Below are positions 47,886 through 61,215 of a stretch of DNA of 64,000 bases, piece by piece. The translations under genes were made by a program, and so were the position numbers. Positions within the stretch are counted from its first letter, which is position 1. Every line of letters starts with the position of its first letter. Location of the stretch: assembly GCA_030159075.1 (NCBI GenBank), contig BROG01000961.1:62001-126000 (forward strand), in the 5' to 3' direction. This DNA is from Atrina japonica. Its lineage: Eukaryota; Mollusca; Bivalvia; Pterioida; Pinnidae. Under the pieces are notes generated by a model that saw nothing but the letters and a program-made list of their open reading frames with translations, was not told the DNA's origin and ran no database searches.

Positions 47886-48539
47886 ATTTCCCAATGATTT
47901 TAGTCTTTCATCACAATTAATTATGGAGATGATGTCAAATTTCTAAATTGTATCATTTACATCTACGTCATATCACTTCTGCACATGTATCCAGCAAAAT
48001 AATGCTCAAAAGTTGGAAATATTCAAGGTCATTACAGAACATGAGCTGGTAAACTTAAAACAATGAAATTGCAGACCACACTATTACAGAAACATTCCAA
48101 AAGCATGCTCCTTTTGTCTGCTGACCAGTGACCACTTCATGTGACATTTTTGTTTGTGTTTGAAATCTTTACCCCAATGGATTGATGTATGAAGTTTGCA
48201 TTCACAAGGTACTACAATTCTCCTGTACAGTTAGCTTCGTGAATTAACACAATACTTCCAATGTATTGTCTCATATCCACTATGTATATTTATGTCATGA
48301 AGTCTGTTAAAAGACATTATAAAGTTCGCCAAAGTTCTTCATGCAAATGTGTACCTCAGCTATTTTCATTTTAATAAACTAAATGTCATTCCAGAATTGC
48401 TCTCTGATAAATTATGTCTACAAAAGGTCTAGACCCTGAGAAAGGTTTTAACCACACACACAAACACACACAATTATAACCTGACTTCAAAACATTTACT
48501 CTCACTAGCTATATGATATTTGTCCAGCGTGTAGACCAA

Positions 48540-49410
48540 CACATACATGTACATGTATTTATAAGACAAGCAACATGTACATGTATTTATAAGACAAGCA
48601 ACAAGTACATGTATTTATAAGACAAGCAACATATACATGTATTTATAAGACAAGCAACATATACATGTATTTATAAGACAAGCAACATGTACATGTATTT
48701 ATAAGACAAGCAACATGTACATGTATTTATAAGACAAGCAACATATACATGTATTTATAAGACAAGCAACATGTACATGTATTTATAAGACAAGCAACAT
48801 ATACATGTATTTATAAGACAAGCAACATATACATGTATTTATAAGACAAGCAACATGTACATGTATTTATAAGACAAGCAACATGTACATGTATTTATAA
48901 GACAAGCAACATATACATGTATTTATAAGACAAGCAACATGTACATGTATGTATAAGACAAGCAACATGTACATGTATTTATAAGACAAGCAACATGTGC
49001 ATGTATTTATAAGACAAGCAACATGTGCATGTATTTATAAGACAAGCAACATATACATGTATTATAAGACAAGCAAGATATACATGTATTAAAAGACAAG
49101 CAAGATATACATGTATTATAAGACAAGCAACATATACATGTCTTTATAAGACAAGCAACATATACATGTTTTATAAGACAAGCAACAACATGTACATAAG
49201 ACAAGCAACATGTACATGTATTTATAAAACAAGCAACATATACATGTATTATAAGACAAGCAACATATACATGTCTTTATAAGACAAGCAACATATACAT
49301 GTATTATAAGACAAGCAACATATACATGTTTTATAAGACAAGCAACATGTACATGTATTTATAAAACAAGCAACATATACATGTATTTATAAGACAAGCA
49401 ACATATGAAT
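48540..49410. repeat. 28-bp minisatellite, about 31 copies
   Basis: The unit is 'aacatgtacatgtatttata' plus 'agacaagc', alternating between 'atgtac' and 'atatac' forms. Later units are shorter by a base or two. Confidence 0.5.
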
Positions 49411-49743
49411 TTATATGACATGTTAGACTAAGTGTTAAATGATACAATTTCATTTTTATATGCTCTTGTACCAGTACCAAGTTCAGATTTCACGAGAACA
49501 TTTTCTTTCGTCTTTCTCTTTAATGTACGCCACAAGTAAATTTATGTTCCCGAGGGGTCATAACTTATTGCCCTACACATTGAGTATACTTAACCTAGAT
49601 TGTATTTATGCAAATGGACCGTGTTTTCCGAGATTCCTGTATAACAGCAAGGTGAGACATGCAGCATATGAATAATTTGTATATCTGCAATGACACCAGA
49701 AGTCTACACAGGTAAGAGAAAGTGATAACTCAGAGATGAATGG

Positions 49744-51020
49744 ATGAACCTATCAACCCCTGTGGCCACATTTAGACTCACCCAAGTCAATAAATAGAAT
49801 GGTCTACTGTTACTTTTCAGGAGTGAGCAAGTTTAAATTACACTTAAAATCATTGTAAAATTTTTATTTCAAATCATACACCCATGAATTATGACAGTGG
49901 CTTTAACCTTTCTTTGAAATGGTTGAGACCAAATGAGGCTTTAGGTGTCACTCACTATATTATAACAATAACAAAACAAGAGTCGGGAATGGTTTGAATC
50001 TTGTTGTTTTACACTCTGACAAGAATTTTTCACTTATAAGGATGAGTCACCATCCAGTGTAATTCACTTACATTTTGCAATGACTTTTTTAAAATCTTTT
50101 TTCAACATATTCACAACAGACTGCATATGAACATATTCACAACAGCATGCATATGAACATATTCACAACAGCATGCATATGAACATATTCACAACAGCAT
50201 GCATATGAACATATTCACAACAGTATGCATATAAAGATTTTGTTTGTGAGTTACAACATGTACAAGTGGTAATATATTGAACATTGGGAAAGGGACCTCT
50301 GAACGACCCAAATTAGAGAGAGAATCAATAAGTCTGAATGCACACATGCAGAGCAATATCTAAATCTTCAACCCTTGTGGTCACATTTAGACTCACCCAA
50401 ATCAGTAACGGTAAAGTCTAATGTCATAATTCAGGGGTGAACAAGATAATATTGAATGTAAAGCCATTTTGAAATTTGGATTCTTAATTGTACACTCCTG
50501 AATTCTGGCAGTGGAATAACTATTCTTTGAAATGGTTGAGTCCAAATGTGACAACAGGGGTCAGTGAGCTAAAATGTAGTTTGTTTTGTGACTTTGTCTA
50601 AGAATTTAGGTATAGTGCCAGACTAAACACAGACAGACTTCTGATGACGTAATAACATGATGTGATGTCAATACACACAATAACAGTCCACCTTCTGCAA
50701 ACATTCATAATATTTAAATAACTTACGTAATGTATATGTGTAAACAACAGATGAAAATATTTAATTGTCATTTACATCAAAAGATATGCAACAAATGTCC
50801 ATAACGTTAAAGGTTAACCAAATAAATTATAAATCTGGATTTGTATTTAGTGACTTAAGTGAAGTGCCCAAGAATTATGTCTGAATACAGCTGAATGTGG
50901 TACAGATATTCTGATTCGCTTCCTTGTGTTCTTATCCCATTCATCCCTAAAGACACATTTGGACTGGTCTAAGTCATTGATTTAAAGGAGAGTCTATTGT
51001 TTTTCAGGGTTATAGTGGGT
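49744..51020. mobile_element. three copies of the 90-bp inverted-repeat element
   Basis: Copies at 49744-49835 and 50372-50455 share a 'ccttgtggtcacatttagac' variant and the sequence after them, so the pair arose by local duplication. A standard copy is at 50937-51020. A 25-bp tandem repeat (catattcacaacagcatgca plus tatga) fills 50106-50230. Confidence 0.5.
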
Positions 51021-51204
51021 TAAAGTAGTGTTGTTACAGAATTTGATATTTTTACCTATTATAATTTCTATCATAAATTTTATAAAGGGATATATACACT
51101 TTAGTTAGTAACAATTTTCTGATTTCTGAAGTAAGTAACAGTTAAGGAACAAAATTTCTTACATTCATATAAATGACATCCTGGAAATATGATACAAAAT
51201 TCTG

Positions 51205-51355
51205 GGTTCGGCACCATAAAACTTGAGAACTTACTCAAGTCCAAGAATATTCTCAAATTGGCCTGCTCAGCCAATCAGATTTCAGGATTTGCCATGCTTG
51301 AGTAAAATTTCTAGACTTAAAGTAATTCTTCAATTTTATGGTGCTGGGCCCAGGT
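51205..51355. mobile_element. 151-bp inverted-repeat element
   Basis: The ends 'ctgggttcggcaccataaaa' and 'attttatggtgctgggccca' are inverted, with further pairing inside (acttactcaagtc / gacttaaagtaatt). Confidence 0.5.
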
Positions 51356-51629
51356 TATGTATTATAAGTCTCAGATTGATTCATAAATCTGAAACCTGAC
51401 CAGGGTTTTCCATCCCATCATAAGGGGCCGAAATAAGGCCCCATTCCCAATGAAAAAATAAAAATAATTTTTTTTAACAATTTGCCAACGAAATAAATTT
51501 GAAGAGATTCTTGTATTTTCGAACAGTTTTGTGTATTTGACATGATTTAGATTTCTCTATTTCAATAAAATCTTGCTCAAATTCCTAATTCAAAAGACCC
51601 AGGCACCATTCTCAAACGAGTGTGGAAAA

Positions 51630-51803
51630 TCCCTGCTGACTCTGGAACCTGTCTTGAAAGACCACCTGTCTATTGAGACCACATTCTGAAAAAAACTTTT
51701 TTTTACATAATCCTTTAAATAAAACCTATTTTGAGACCATCGTCTTGAGAGACCACATTTAAGTGGCAGATACGGCGATCTATCAAGACAGGTTCCACTG
51801 TAT
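51630..51803. mobile_element. compact 'GTGGTCTC' family element
   Basis: The ends 'ggaacctgtcttgaaagacc' and 'tcaagacaggttccactgta' are inverted. This is the short form of the element expanded at 1029-1915. Another short copy is at 61216-61383. Confidence 0.5.
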
Positions 51804-53990
51804 CTGAAATAAAATGTTCTATTTTCAATACCTTTCTTATCCTCTGTGATCACACAAGTGTTGTGACTGATGCCAGTTCCTATGTATGTCTACCCTACCT
51901 CAGTTTTCACACCTACGTAAATTGATGACTAGCCATGGTCAGACACAGAAGATATCTGTTTAAACAAGATCATATGATACCTGATTGACATAAACTAGTA
52001 ACCAGGAATCAAAATTGTTACCAGAACAGTTTTGTACCTGTTCCTAATTACATCTGTATGTATCTTACAGGTAAGTTATCAGTTATTACTGAAAAAAACA
52101 CAGGTAAATAATAAAGTAACATAAAGTAGATATAAAGTCATAGCTATTAGGCAAAAGTTACTGGTAAATTATACAAACATGGTTCCGGCAGTTAGAGAAA
52201 TATTACAGGTAAACAGGTAAAGGTGTGATCAGTAATGCAAATCTGTTTCTCATTAACTAAAGGCAATATGTAAATAGATGCAAAATTATGTCGTAATACG
52301 ACATCTCACCTTGTAACACTAACAGGTAAACATCTTGTAACACAGAAATACATATATACCTACAGTTACATGAAAATGCTCATCCCTCACCTGAATTTGA
52401 TTCTAAACTCAAAGGAAGTTATTTCTGAATACAATATACATTTGTGACTTTGAAATATTTTAAGTTCCGTCAGTTATGAACCCTGAACAATCCCTTTTAG
52501 GGAGTTTATTCTGAATTATATTGGTGCTTGACAAAATAATTTTTTACAATGATTCATTGTTTTACCTGTATGTACAACTATGTGGAGTGGGACAAGAATT
52601 ACTCATTTATTTTTACCTTGTGATTATCAACCAAAGAATCTTTTGTTTTTTACAGGTATAAACTATATTATTTCATTATTTTTATAATTTCAACACCTAT
52701 GATTTTTTTTTTGACTTATCACAAACTTATGGTAAATGTAAATTCTTTGTTTTTTGTTTTAGTATAATTTTATTGTTTTCTTAATTGTTACCTGTAAAGG
52801 TTTTGTAATCATATAACACCAGTGAGATTCCTCAAGCTGTGGACTTCCTTAAGCAGTTTTCTTTCAGTCTTAAATATTGTATATGTATATCTGCAAATTT
52901 TTTTTTTGCCTTTGGTTATTTTCACCCTTTTACATCAGAAAACATAACATTTATTCATTCCCTCCTAAATTCAACCTGAACCTCCGTCACCGTAATATCA
53001 TGGATGACCTATATTGCTTGTGCTGGAGATTCTGACCTTGACAATTTCACTTTCATTTTAAATTCGCCCTCTCATCTTCATACGAAAATGGTGAAAACTA
53101 AAGTATAAAGTAAATGTACATTGTATACCTGATAAACAGGAATAAACTTCTGTAGTTCTGAAACCTAATGTCTTAGTATGTGTTCAAGTAATAATACAGG
53201 TAAGATACAGGTGAATAGAAATGAGAGGTACCAAGGATTTAAGTGGATTTTTTACAATGTACAAGTAGGTGCAGAGCAAACAAACATAGTTTTCAAGTTA
53301 GCAATCATTTTAGTGGTACTCATAACTTTCATTTAAAAAAATACAGGATTGGCTATTTAGATGTGACAATTTGTGAACATGCATGAAAAATACAAGAATA
53401 ATGTTTAAAAAATTTGCAAAATGATTTTTTCTGTATACATGTACATGTACTTGTGCAAATGTGTGACAATGCTTAAACTTATTCTAATCTTGTAGAATTT
53501 TTACTGGTCTATATATACACAATTAAAAAGAAATGGAAAATTACTGGTCATCTGGACCAGTTATCAGATAGATTTCACCAGACTTTTTGTAAAATTTGCC
53601 AGTTTTTCTGGTAAGACGAGGGAATTTCAAAAACTCTGAAATACACAGTATACCAGACAAACCACAACAAGAAGAGCATGATAAAGGAAAGACCCCCACC
53701 CCTTCATTATCCAAGAAAACAAAATAAGGCAGAACAAATCAATAAAAAAAAAGACAGTTAAACATGATAAATGTTATTTACAAAATAAATAATTTATACA
53801 TTTATAAAAATACTTGTGGTCTAATGATATATTTTTATCTTTCCACTTCCTGGGGGTAGTATGATAACATACAAATGTACATTATTTATCTGATGGAAAT
53901 CTTTGTGTGAATGTTATGAACAGGACACAAAGATTTACTGCAGATTAACACACATACACATCCTGATTCATGTCACCAATTTCTCAGTAA
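51804..53990. other. non-coding stretch with no gene seen
   Basis: AT-rich. 'acaggtaa' words are scattered at 52070-52350. A 'ttttcacccttttacat' element copy lies near 52885-53110, and 53500-53620 repeats the 'actggtca' stretch of 27990-28170. Confidence 0.5.
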
Positions 53991-53994
53991 AGTA

Positions 53995-54556
53995 AAGTAA
54001 AGCCTCTCTATTTAGATCACCTAACGTAAGCCCTGTTCACACGATCATAGTTTTCTTTGTCAAGGTTCGTCAAAGAAAACTTGGTGAAAGTTTTCTTTGA
54101 TGAAGTCACCTGTTCATGCTATTTAAGTTTTTTGAGCGACATGTACAAGAAAATGATGAAACCATGTGCTTGTACCATGTAAACATTGATTCCACAAACC
54201 GAATATCTGATTTGATTGGCTGATATTCCATCAAAGTCCTTCAAATTTTGAAGAAAAATTGGATGAGTTTCTTTGATGGACTTTGACCATAGTTTTCTTT
54301 GACCGTTAACATTATCAAAGTTTGCGTCAAAAACTTTGACCAAGAAAACTTTGATCTTGTGAACTGGGCTTAACAGACTCATAGTGGTCTGATTAGTGAG
54401 GGTCGTACATGTATCTCAAGTTACAAATCGTGCTAATCAAAATTTTATTAAGAAATTATTCAAGAGCTGAATATTTGAGGTCTTAAATGCCAGGTGGTCC
54501 CCTAGATGACATGGTCTCCTAGGTGATGTGGTTTTTAGACGAGGTTCCACTGTATA
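53995..54556. mobile_element. 'CACCTAAC' family element split by another element
   Basis: The left part 'gcctctctatttagatcacc' and right part 'agtggtctgattagtgag' to 'gaggttccactgta' form one element of the 41716-41898 family, interrupted at 54027-54373. Confidence 0.5.
54027..54373. mobile_element. 347-bp nested miniature inverted-repeat element
   Basis: The ends 'taagccctgttcacacgatc' and 'gatcttgtgaactgggctta' are inverted, and pairing extends inward about 37 bases with few mismatches (agttttcttt / aagaaaact). The inside repeats 'ctttgatgga' and 'tcaaag' words. No coding capacity. Confidence 0.5.
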
Positions 54557-54568
54557 TGTAATTCATAA

Positions 54569-55530
54569 CACAGTAAAACCTGTATATAATGACCTCCTTT
54601 GGGACACAAGAAAACTGAACTTTATAGGGAGGTGGTTTTTATATAGAGATTGATTTGTACACAAATGGTACAATTGGTGACAGCAAAAAATGGTCTTTGT
54701 GACCAGGTGGTGTTTATACACAGGTGGTTGCTAAAGCAGGTTTTACTATATTTAAAAAAAATTAGTATACAAAGCTGAACTCACACCAGCATATTTACAT
54801 CCCCATTAATGTGACCTCAACCAATCTTCTAATTCACAGCATTGAAAACCGTATGATCAAGTCCAAAACAGTCATTTTTGCAAAAACTACAGGACTAATC
54901 AAACATCTGAAGCATACACTGTAGCGTGTTCTAAGAATCTTAATACATATATGCAGTGATAGGTTAGTTACATGTATGTATGTATGTATGTATGTATGTA
55001 TGTATGTATGTATGTATGTATGCATGCATGTATGTATGTATGTACAACAGAAGCAGGTAAACCTGACTTTAACCAATCTTAACTCATCAACGCCTGAAAA
55101 ATAATGGACTCTTCTGTTAATCAATGACTTAGACCAGTCCAAATGTGTCTTTAGGGGTAAAATTGAATGACTTAACTGGATGCTGATACCGAGGTGATAG
55201 CATAAACCACCTCAACACCACAGAAAGCTCAAAACAAGTAAGATTCACTAGAAAATGAAAATTTGATCCATTGCATATATATTCCATGCTTTTTCAAAAA
55301 ATGAAAAACAATCCTTAAATGGAATGGTAGGTAACCCTAATACAGTCAAACTTGTCTATAAATACCACTCAAGGAAACAGGCAAAAGAAGCCGTTATAGA
55401 CAGGTGGCCTTTATAAAGCGGTTTAATCATTAAAAAAAGTTAACAGTGGTCATGTTTGAATGGCCTTTTATTTGCAGGTGCCCTTAACACAGAGGTGGCC
55501 TTTAGTTTAATGCAAGTGTGACTGTATGTA
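54569..55530. repeat. two 'acttgtctata' elements and an ATGT microsatellite
   Basis: Elements at 54569-54755 and 55345-55530 share 'cacaggtgg..ttta' words and ACAGT ends. Between them lie (atgt)n at 54972-55045 and a reverse 90-bp element at 55079-55166. Confidence 0.5.
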
Positions 55531-55974
55531 TCAGAAATTTCCATAAATAAATTAGGTGTACAGGTGTTTGACATTAACCATCCTTACCTGTGGCCATTAA
55601 CCTTTATACACAGGTACAAAATGAAAATATCCACATAATAAATAACACACCTGACTCCCAAACTTTCAGGTAAATATATTTTACATCTTCTTGTCAAATT
55701 ACACGTAAAGTAAAAAACCCAAGTTACATGTATATAAACTTGATAAATGCGTAGGTTATTAGAGAGCACCATATGTGTAATATTCAATTTTCTTTTCCAA
55801 AAGCAAAACTTTGACTCTTTCATCAAACCTTAATACATTACATTGCGTACATCAGCCTTATCAATAGCAGCATGACTACTGACAGATGATGTTAGTTACT
55901 TTTGTAAAAAGCAGTGCAAGTTGTTAGTTAATTTGAAAAGACACTCAATTTTACTTACATGAGTTATCTAATCT

Positions 55975-56250
55975 GTTTCTACCATAACTGAAAACCGCTG
56001 ATTGGTAGTAAGAATTATTAGCCTACATCATGTCTAGACACTATCGCCTTTGGACTCTCATGATCGCATCAAAATATGTACGTCACTTTAATCTCTTCAT
56101 TCATCTCAAGGTTGGCGATGATGTCATTTAATGTTTTTGACGTCACTTAAACAGCCCTGTTTGTTATTTGTAAATGTTAACTAAATGCATCTTCATTTAT
56201 ACCAACACTTGAGAGTGGTAATAACTACACAAGTTATGGTAGAAATGTGC
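55975..56250. promoter_or_regulatory. small inverted-repeat element with a CRE site
   Basis: The ends 'gtttctaccataactg' and 'cacaagttatggtagaaat' are inverted. Inside are a full CRE palindrome TGACGTCA (56138-56145) and half-sites 'acgtca' (56080-56085) and 'tgatgtca' (56119-56126). Any promoter role is an inference from the motif alone. Confidence 0.5.
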
Positions 56251-57940
56251 CTTCTCTTCAACTCAGAAAAAAATCCCCATTATCTACATATACAAATGTA
56301 CATGAGAAAATCATCTACATGTTTATCCTTTTGCTGGCTATAGGTACTTTACATACTGTAACTTATCTCCTGCTCCAAAAACTAATGAAAGGGCTGCTAC
56401 AGTAATACATGTATATCTACACATCCAGGCTGATCACTCTATGTCTGGGTAAGGAATACATGTGCTCTAAATGTGGAAATTTACACATGGGGTAATTTAC
56501 ACTAAATATAAGATAAAGAGTTTTTTGTGTTTTCTCTTTTTGTTATTGTACATGAAATTAAGTGGTAAAAAAGAAAAGAATTAAAAAAATAAACCACACA
56601 CACAGCTAATACCCCTTTAATTTTTTTAATTGTAAACAGATCGATCAATCACTTTTAACATCAATTTTATGACAAGTGTATAACTTTAAGTAATAATTGG
56701 AAAGTAATATCTGAAAGCAAAATTAAAGGATCTTAAAACTCATAAAGGATGCTGGACTGACTTTTTATATTTTGACAAGTCTTCAAGACCTATATTTTTC
56801 AGCAAATTGATACTTTTTTTCATCAATTCAAAAAGCAAATATTTATGAATAAACGTGTGATTTGGAAATTTCAATCTCGAAGTTGAGTTTATGTTGCTGA
56901 AATGCACGTATATGTGTTATTTCCCATTAATATTATGTGTTATTAACCCGATACTGCAAAATGTGCTTTGACTTGATCCCAAGAAATCCACTAGAATCCA
57001 CTTACGATAACATTACTGAGTTGATAGAACATTAACTCGTAAACATGATTAAAACATAAAATTACAACAAAATTCAGGTAAAATATATATTTTCTCTTAT
57101 AACAATAATTAAACACAGGTAAAATTACAACAAAATCCAGGTAATATATACAGGTAACATTGAACTGATCTTAGTCTTTGACTATCAAAAAACTACTTAT
57201 CACTAAAATAACATCTATTGTAATCAATTTGTTGGTGTTCCGAGATTACATTTTTATTAATGTTGGCGTAGCTGGAAGACACCATGTCGGTGGCCTGTGC
57301 TTCAAAGTATGCTCCTTCATAAAACACTTGAGATAAAATGTATAAGTCAAAGGTCAGAAGTCTTATAAAACAGTAAGAACTTGGTAAGACAAATAAAGAA
57401 TGAATAAATTGACCTACTAGTAGGTTCAAAGCATACAATGTATATGCATGTCTATGTACGGTAATTGTGTAATCTTACCTACATGTAAGCTATAGCTTGA
57501 GGTTTCTCCAAATAATTAAAGTTAACAAAATCGCAGCCAATTATAGATGTACAATTTATGTGATGTACATACATGTATACACAAACAATGAAAAAATATA
57601 AAGTTTTAAGAGCAAACAATTCATGTACATTAAAATGGAAGCTGGTGAAATGCTGTTTCCTTTGTTTTACTGTTTTACAATATATCGGTATATCCCCCCT
57701 GAAGTGAGTCGAGTCTTTGATATTTGAGGAGACATCACAAGCTTAAGTTATCTATACATGTAGATCTTTAATATTTCAAAGGTAGTCTTTTAAGTCTCAA
57801 ATGTATTTTGTTAACAGCTTTTTGATACAGGTACATATACTATTTATGGTAATATACATGTGTATTTCAAGATACAGGTAGATACAAGAATCTGATTTCT
57901 ATTTATAGATATGACATAGAGCTACAAAAGTTATTCGTTC
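56251..57940. other. non-coding stretch with no gene seen
   Basis: AT-rich. A fragment of the 'ggggtaatttacactaaata' element is at 56465-56530 and an end of the 'cagctaatacccctttaa' element at 56590-56620. Confidence 0.5.
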
Positions 57941-57944
57941 AGGA

Positions 57945-58375
57945 CCCAGTTGTTCATCTTTTGGTTTAACCAAGGGTTATATTTAACCGTTGGTTAAATA
58001 TAACCCTTGGTTAAATATGGTAACTGAGGATTAAAAGCCTATGAGTAATTTTGACAACAGTGCCAGTCTTTCAGCCATTTTGAAATAATAACCCTTAACT
58101 GGTTAAAATAAATAACAGAGCCTTAAAGTTTTGCTATACTTCCTGTATTTAACCCATTCACCCCTGTAGACACATTTGAGCTGACCTAAGTCATTGATTT
58201 ACAGAAGAGTCCATTGCTTTTCAGGGGTTGATGAGTTAACTGATGGTTTAACCAAAGTTAAATTCAACCAATTATTGAGCAACAGAATTTAACCAAAGGT
58301 TAGATTATAATCCCTGGTTATGATATTTAACCGAGGGTTAAAATTTAACCAACAGATGAACAACTTGGTCCAGGT
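57945..58375. mobile_element. 'GGACCCAGTTGTTCATCT' element with a nested 90-bp element
   Basis: The ends 'ggacccagttgttcatcttt' and 'cagatgaacaacttggtcc' are inverted. The interior has many 'ggttaaatataacccttggt' palindromes. A 90-bp element copy (58149-58240) sits inside it. Confidence 0.5.
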
Positions 58376-59159
58376 CAATTGTTTAACAACAATAAAATGA
58401 TCATAATCATGTGATGGTGGCATGTACAGTTACGGAACATGATAATTCTCTCCACCCATCATACCATAATAGACTGGTCTAAAACAATTGAAATGAGCAT
58501 TCCATCTTAACAAATTCGGTCTAAATGGTTACCAAGAGGCCGAAGAGGCCTTAACGGTCACTTGATCTTGAGTCAAATGCCAAGTATGAATGAAAATCTA
58601 GATTTATAGCTTCCGAATAATTACCTATACATGTACAAAAACAACTCCCATGAGCCTCCATTTGGAAATTTCTGCTAGAGCTGTTATCATACATGTATAT
58701 TGTAATTGCAATAAATCACGATATTGAAAACCTGACTATGAAACTGTGAAAATATCTAAGCATGGTGATATCGCTGCCCCAACACGGCCACAGAAAAAAG
58801 GTCCTTATGCATACATGTATGTACTTGAACTACTTAATCATGTACAAGTAATCACACACACTGTTGTGAAACCTCTAAAAAAATTTACATGTATTATGCA
58901 TCTGTCTTACCAAGGGGATACAGGTATTATGCATGAAATAAACAACAAACAAACACTGCTTAATTGGCACATGTACATGTAGCAATAATACTACAGAATT
59001 TATTTCTGTGGAATATCCTAATATTATCACTACAATATTGACAAAATTAGAAAATTAGTTGAAACATGTATCACGATGCTTATTACAATCATGATAACAG
59101 CTCTAACTTTGGCCATGCTGACTTTTCCCAGATATATGGAAACTGAACATATTTGCTTT

Positions 59160-59700
59160 TTATCCTTTCTCTCTCTATTGTACTTTTCAATATGCAATGT
59201 AAATGTAATAGCCAAAACAGCTATTAACGTTAAAAATCCCTGTAAGAGAGGAAATAACCACCTGACGATTTCTCATTTCTGCCCTGAACATTTTGTAATT
59301 GTAGATCTTTGCATGTTAAACATTTTTGCTTTGATCTTTCTATCTATTACATTATTTGTGAAAATACCCCTCTCCCCCACCCTCCCCCCAAAAAACAAAA
59401 TAAAACATGGAAAATCCACTGAAAAGGAGAAAAAAAACTCCTGTAAAAGACCTGGTGACAATTTTCACACTACTTTCTTTTCTGTAAATCTTTGTGTACT
59501 GAACATTTTTGTTTTTTACATTTTTGATTCTGTCTATCAAAAACAAATTTTGATATAATGTAAATGTACTTTAACAGTCAAAACATGAAAAATTCATTTA
59601 AAAGGGCAAATAACTCATAAGGGTAAATCTGACAATTTCAACTCTGTTGATTTTTTCATAGATTGTTGCCTGCTGAAGTATACCTTTCTGCTTCTTACAT
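59160..59700. repeat. diverged tandem repeat of about 190-bp units
   Basis: Three poorly kept copies share 'cctgtaaaagacctggtgac', 'tctttgtgtactgaacattt' and 'tgtaaatgta'. The 160-codon open frame here is composed of this repeat and shows no known domain. Confidence 0.5.
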
Positions 59701-59984
59701 GTACAATGTTCATGTGTATACATCTAGAACCCTGCTACAGCTGACCATATATACAATCATTGTACACAAGGTTCAAAGAACATATACATTGTACTAGTAT
59801 ATTACATAAGAATACAAACTTGAAATGTATCGGTATGACGATTTATATCAATATCATTCCAAAAGATCTAAGATGCACTGATTATGTCCAAAATTTCCTA
59901 TAAAATTTTCATAGAGAATACTTCTACAGCGCCAAGCTTACTTTTTCAAACTCATCTCATTTTTTTATTATTATAGAAATGTAT

Positions 59985-60060
59985 TTGTACTCACCTGGAC
60001 ACCTATCAAATCCTTCCCCGGTCCTTTACGAGTACATTGGAAAAATTACATCCGCATACG
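59985..60060 (-). other. isolated strong splice donor, possible 5' non-coding exon
   Basis: On the minus strand 'gtgtccag|gtgagtac' (exon end 59995) is a near-ideal donor preceded by a less AT-rich stretch. Its only ATG meets a stop after two codons. It could end a non-coding first exon of the channel gene, but nothing else supports that. Confidence 0.5.
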
Positions 60061-60719
60061 TTTTTGTTGTTTGTTTTTTTTAAATATATGTTCTTCAAAC
60101 ATGGAGACTCCTTACACAGCAGACTGTGGCATTAATTTCGTTGTTTGTCTAAATGAAAAATATTTTACTTATGAAATATCAAAGCATACCTACAATGTTA
60201 CAGCTACATGTAAATGACTTTCCCAGGTGTAGGGTGCCCCAGCCCCACCCAACTCAATATTGACCTACATGTATCAGTAACCCTGCCACAATTTATTACA
60301 CAAACGTGATCTTTTTTCACATGTTTTTATGACTATGTAGTTTTATAAATTACTGATCTCCAAAACAGAACACTTATCTAAATTCAAAATACATGTACAT
60401 GTACAAGACATCCTTTTTTCAATTACGAGTTCTTTTTAGAGAATTGGGAATTTTAGCAACATTTTGTTGAAATTGGGAACTCTAGAAATGCTCAAAACTA
60501 TGTGGAAATACATGTGCAAGAATTTCTTCAGATTCATTGTGATCTGACTTAAACTGGGAAATTTCGACAGCAAATTCGGGGAAAAAATGCACGGTTTTTG
60601 CATTGGGAATGGGACCTTATTTCAGCCCATATAATAAGGTGGAAAATCTTTGATACCAGACATTGAATATTGTGATTGTTTTTATTTATTGTATATATAA
60701 AATTTAGCACCTGCTGCGG

Positions 60720-60818
60720 TGACATATACATAAATGTATGTAAACATATATACATAAATGTATGTAAACATATATACATAAATGTATGTAAACATATATA
60801 CATAAATGTATGTAAACA
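60720..60818. repeat. 24-bp tandem repeat, four copies
   Basis: The unit is 'aacatatatacataaatgta' plus 'tgta', almost without variation. Confidence 0.5.
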
Positions 60819-60912
60819 ACATTAAGCAGAAGTAGCGAGGGCCTAAACTTACATGACAGCAAAATGAAAAATCTAGAATAATAATGGACAATTCCAGAAC
60901 TCAAAATTGGTC

Positions 60913-60981
60913 TATATTAACATTTAACTTTCTAATTCTTATACATCATGTATAAGAATTAGAAAGTTAAATGTTAATATA
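60913..60981. repeat. 69-bp perfect palindrome with one-base centre
   Basis: Arms 60913-60946 and 60948-60981 are exact reverse complements over 34 bases, around a single c at 60947. Each arm reads 'tatattaacatttaactttc' and onward to 'cttatacat'. Confidence 0.5.
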
Positions 60982-61215
60982 TATGTATTACATGTAAAGG
61001 TAATTTAACTTTCCCTTAACTTAGAGTCCTTTAGTGCATGGTATGTTTGTAATTTGTTGTAAATTCATGTACATGTATTAGCCAGTTTGTGTGAAAATTA
61101 ATTAACAGTGGCATAAACACATGTAATTAAAAATTCATAACAAGATAAATATTATTCGTTTTATAAAGATTTTGCAAGATATCTTGTGACTCATACACTG
61201 ACAGCTATAGTTTTT

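Noticed and set aside
59076..59558. 160-codon open frame with hydrophobic stretches
   Set aside because: It consists of diverged repeat units, with no recognised domain and no splice or phase support.
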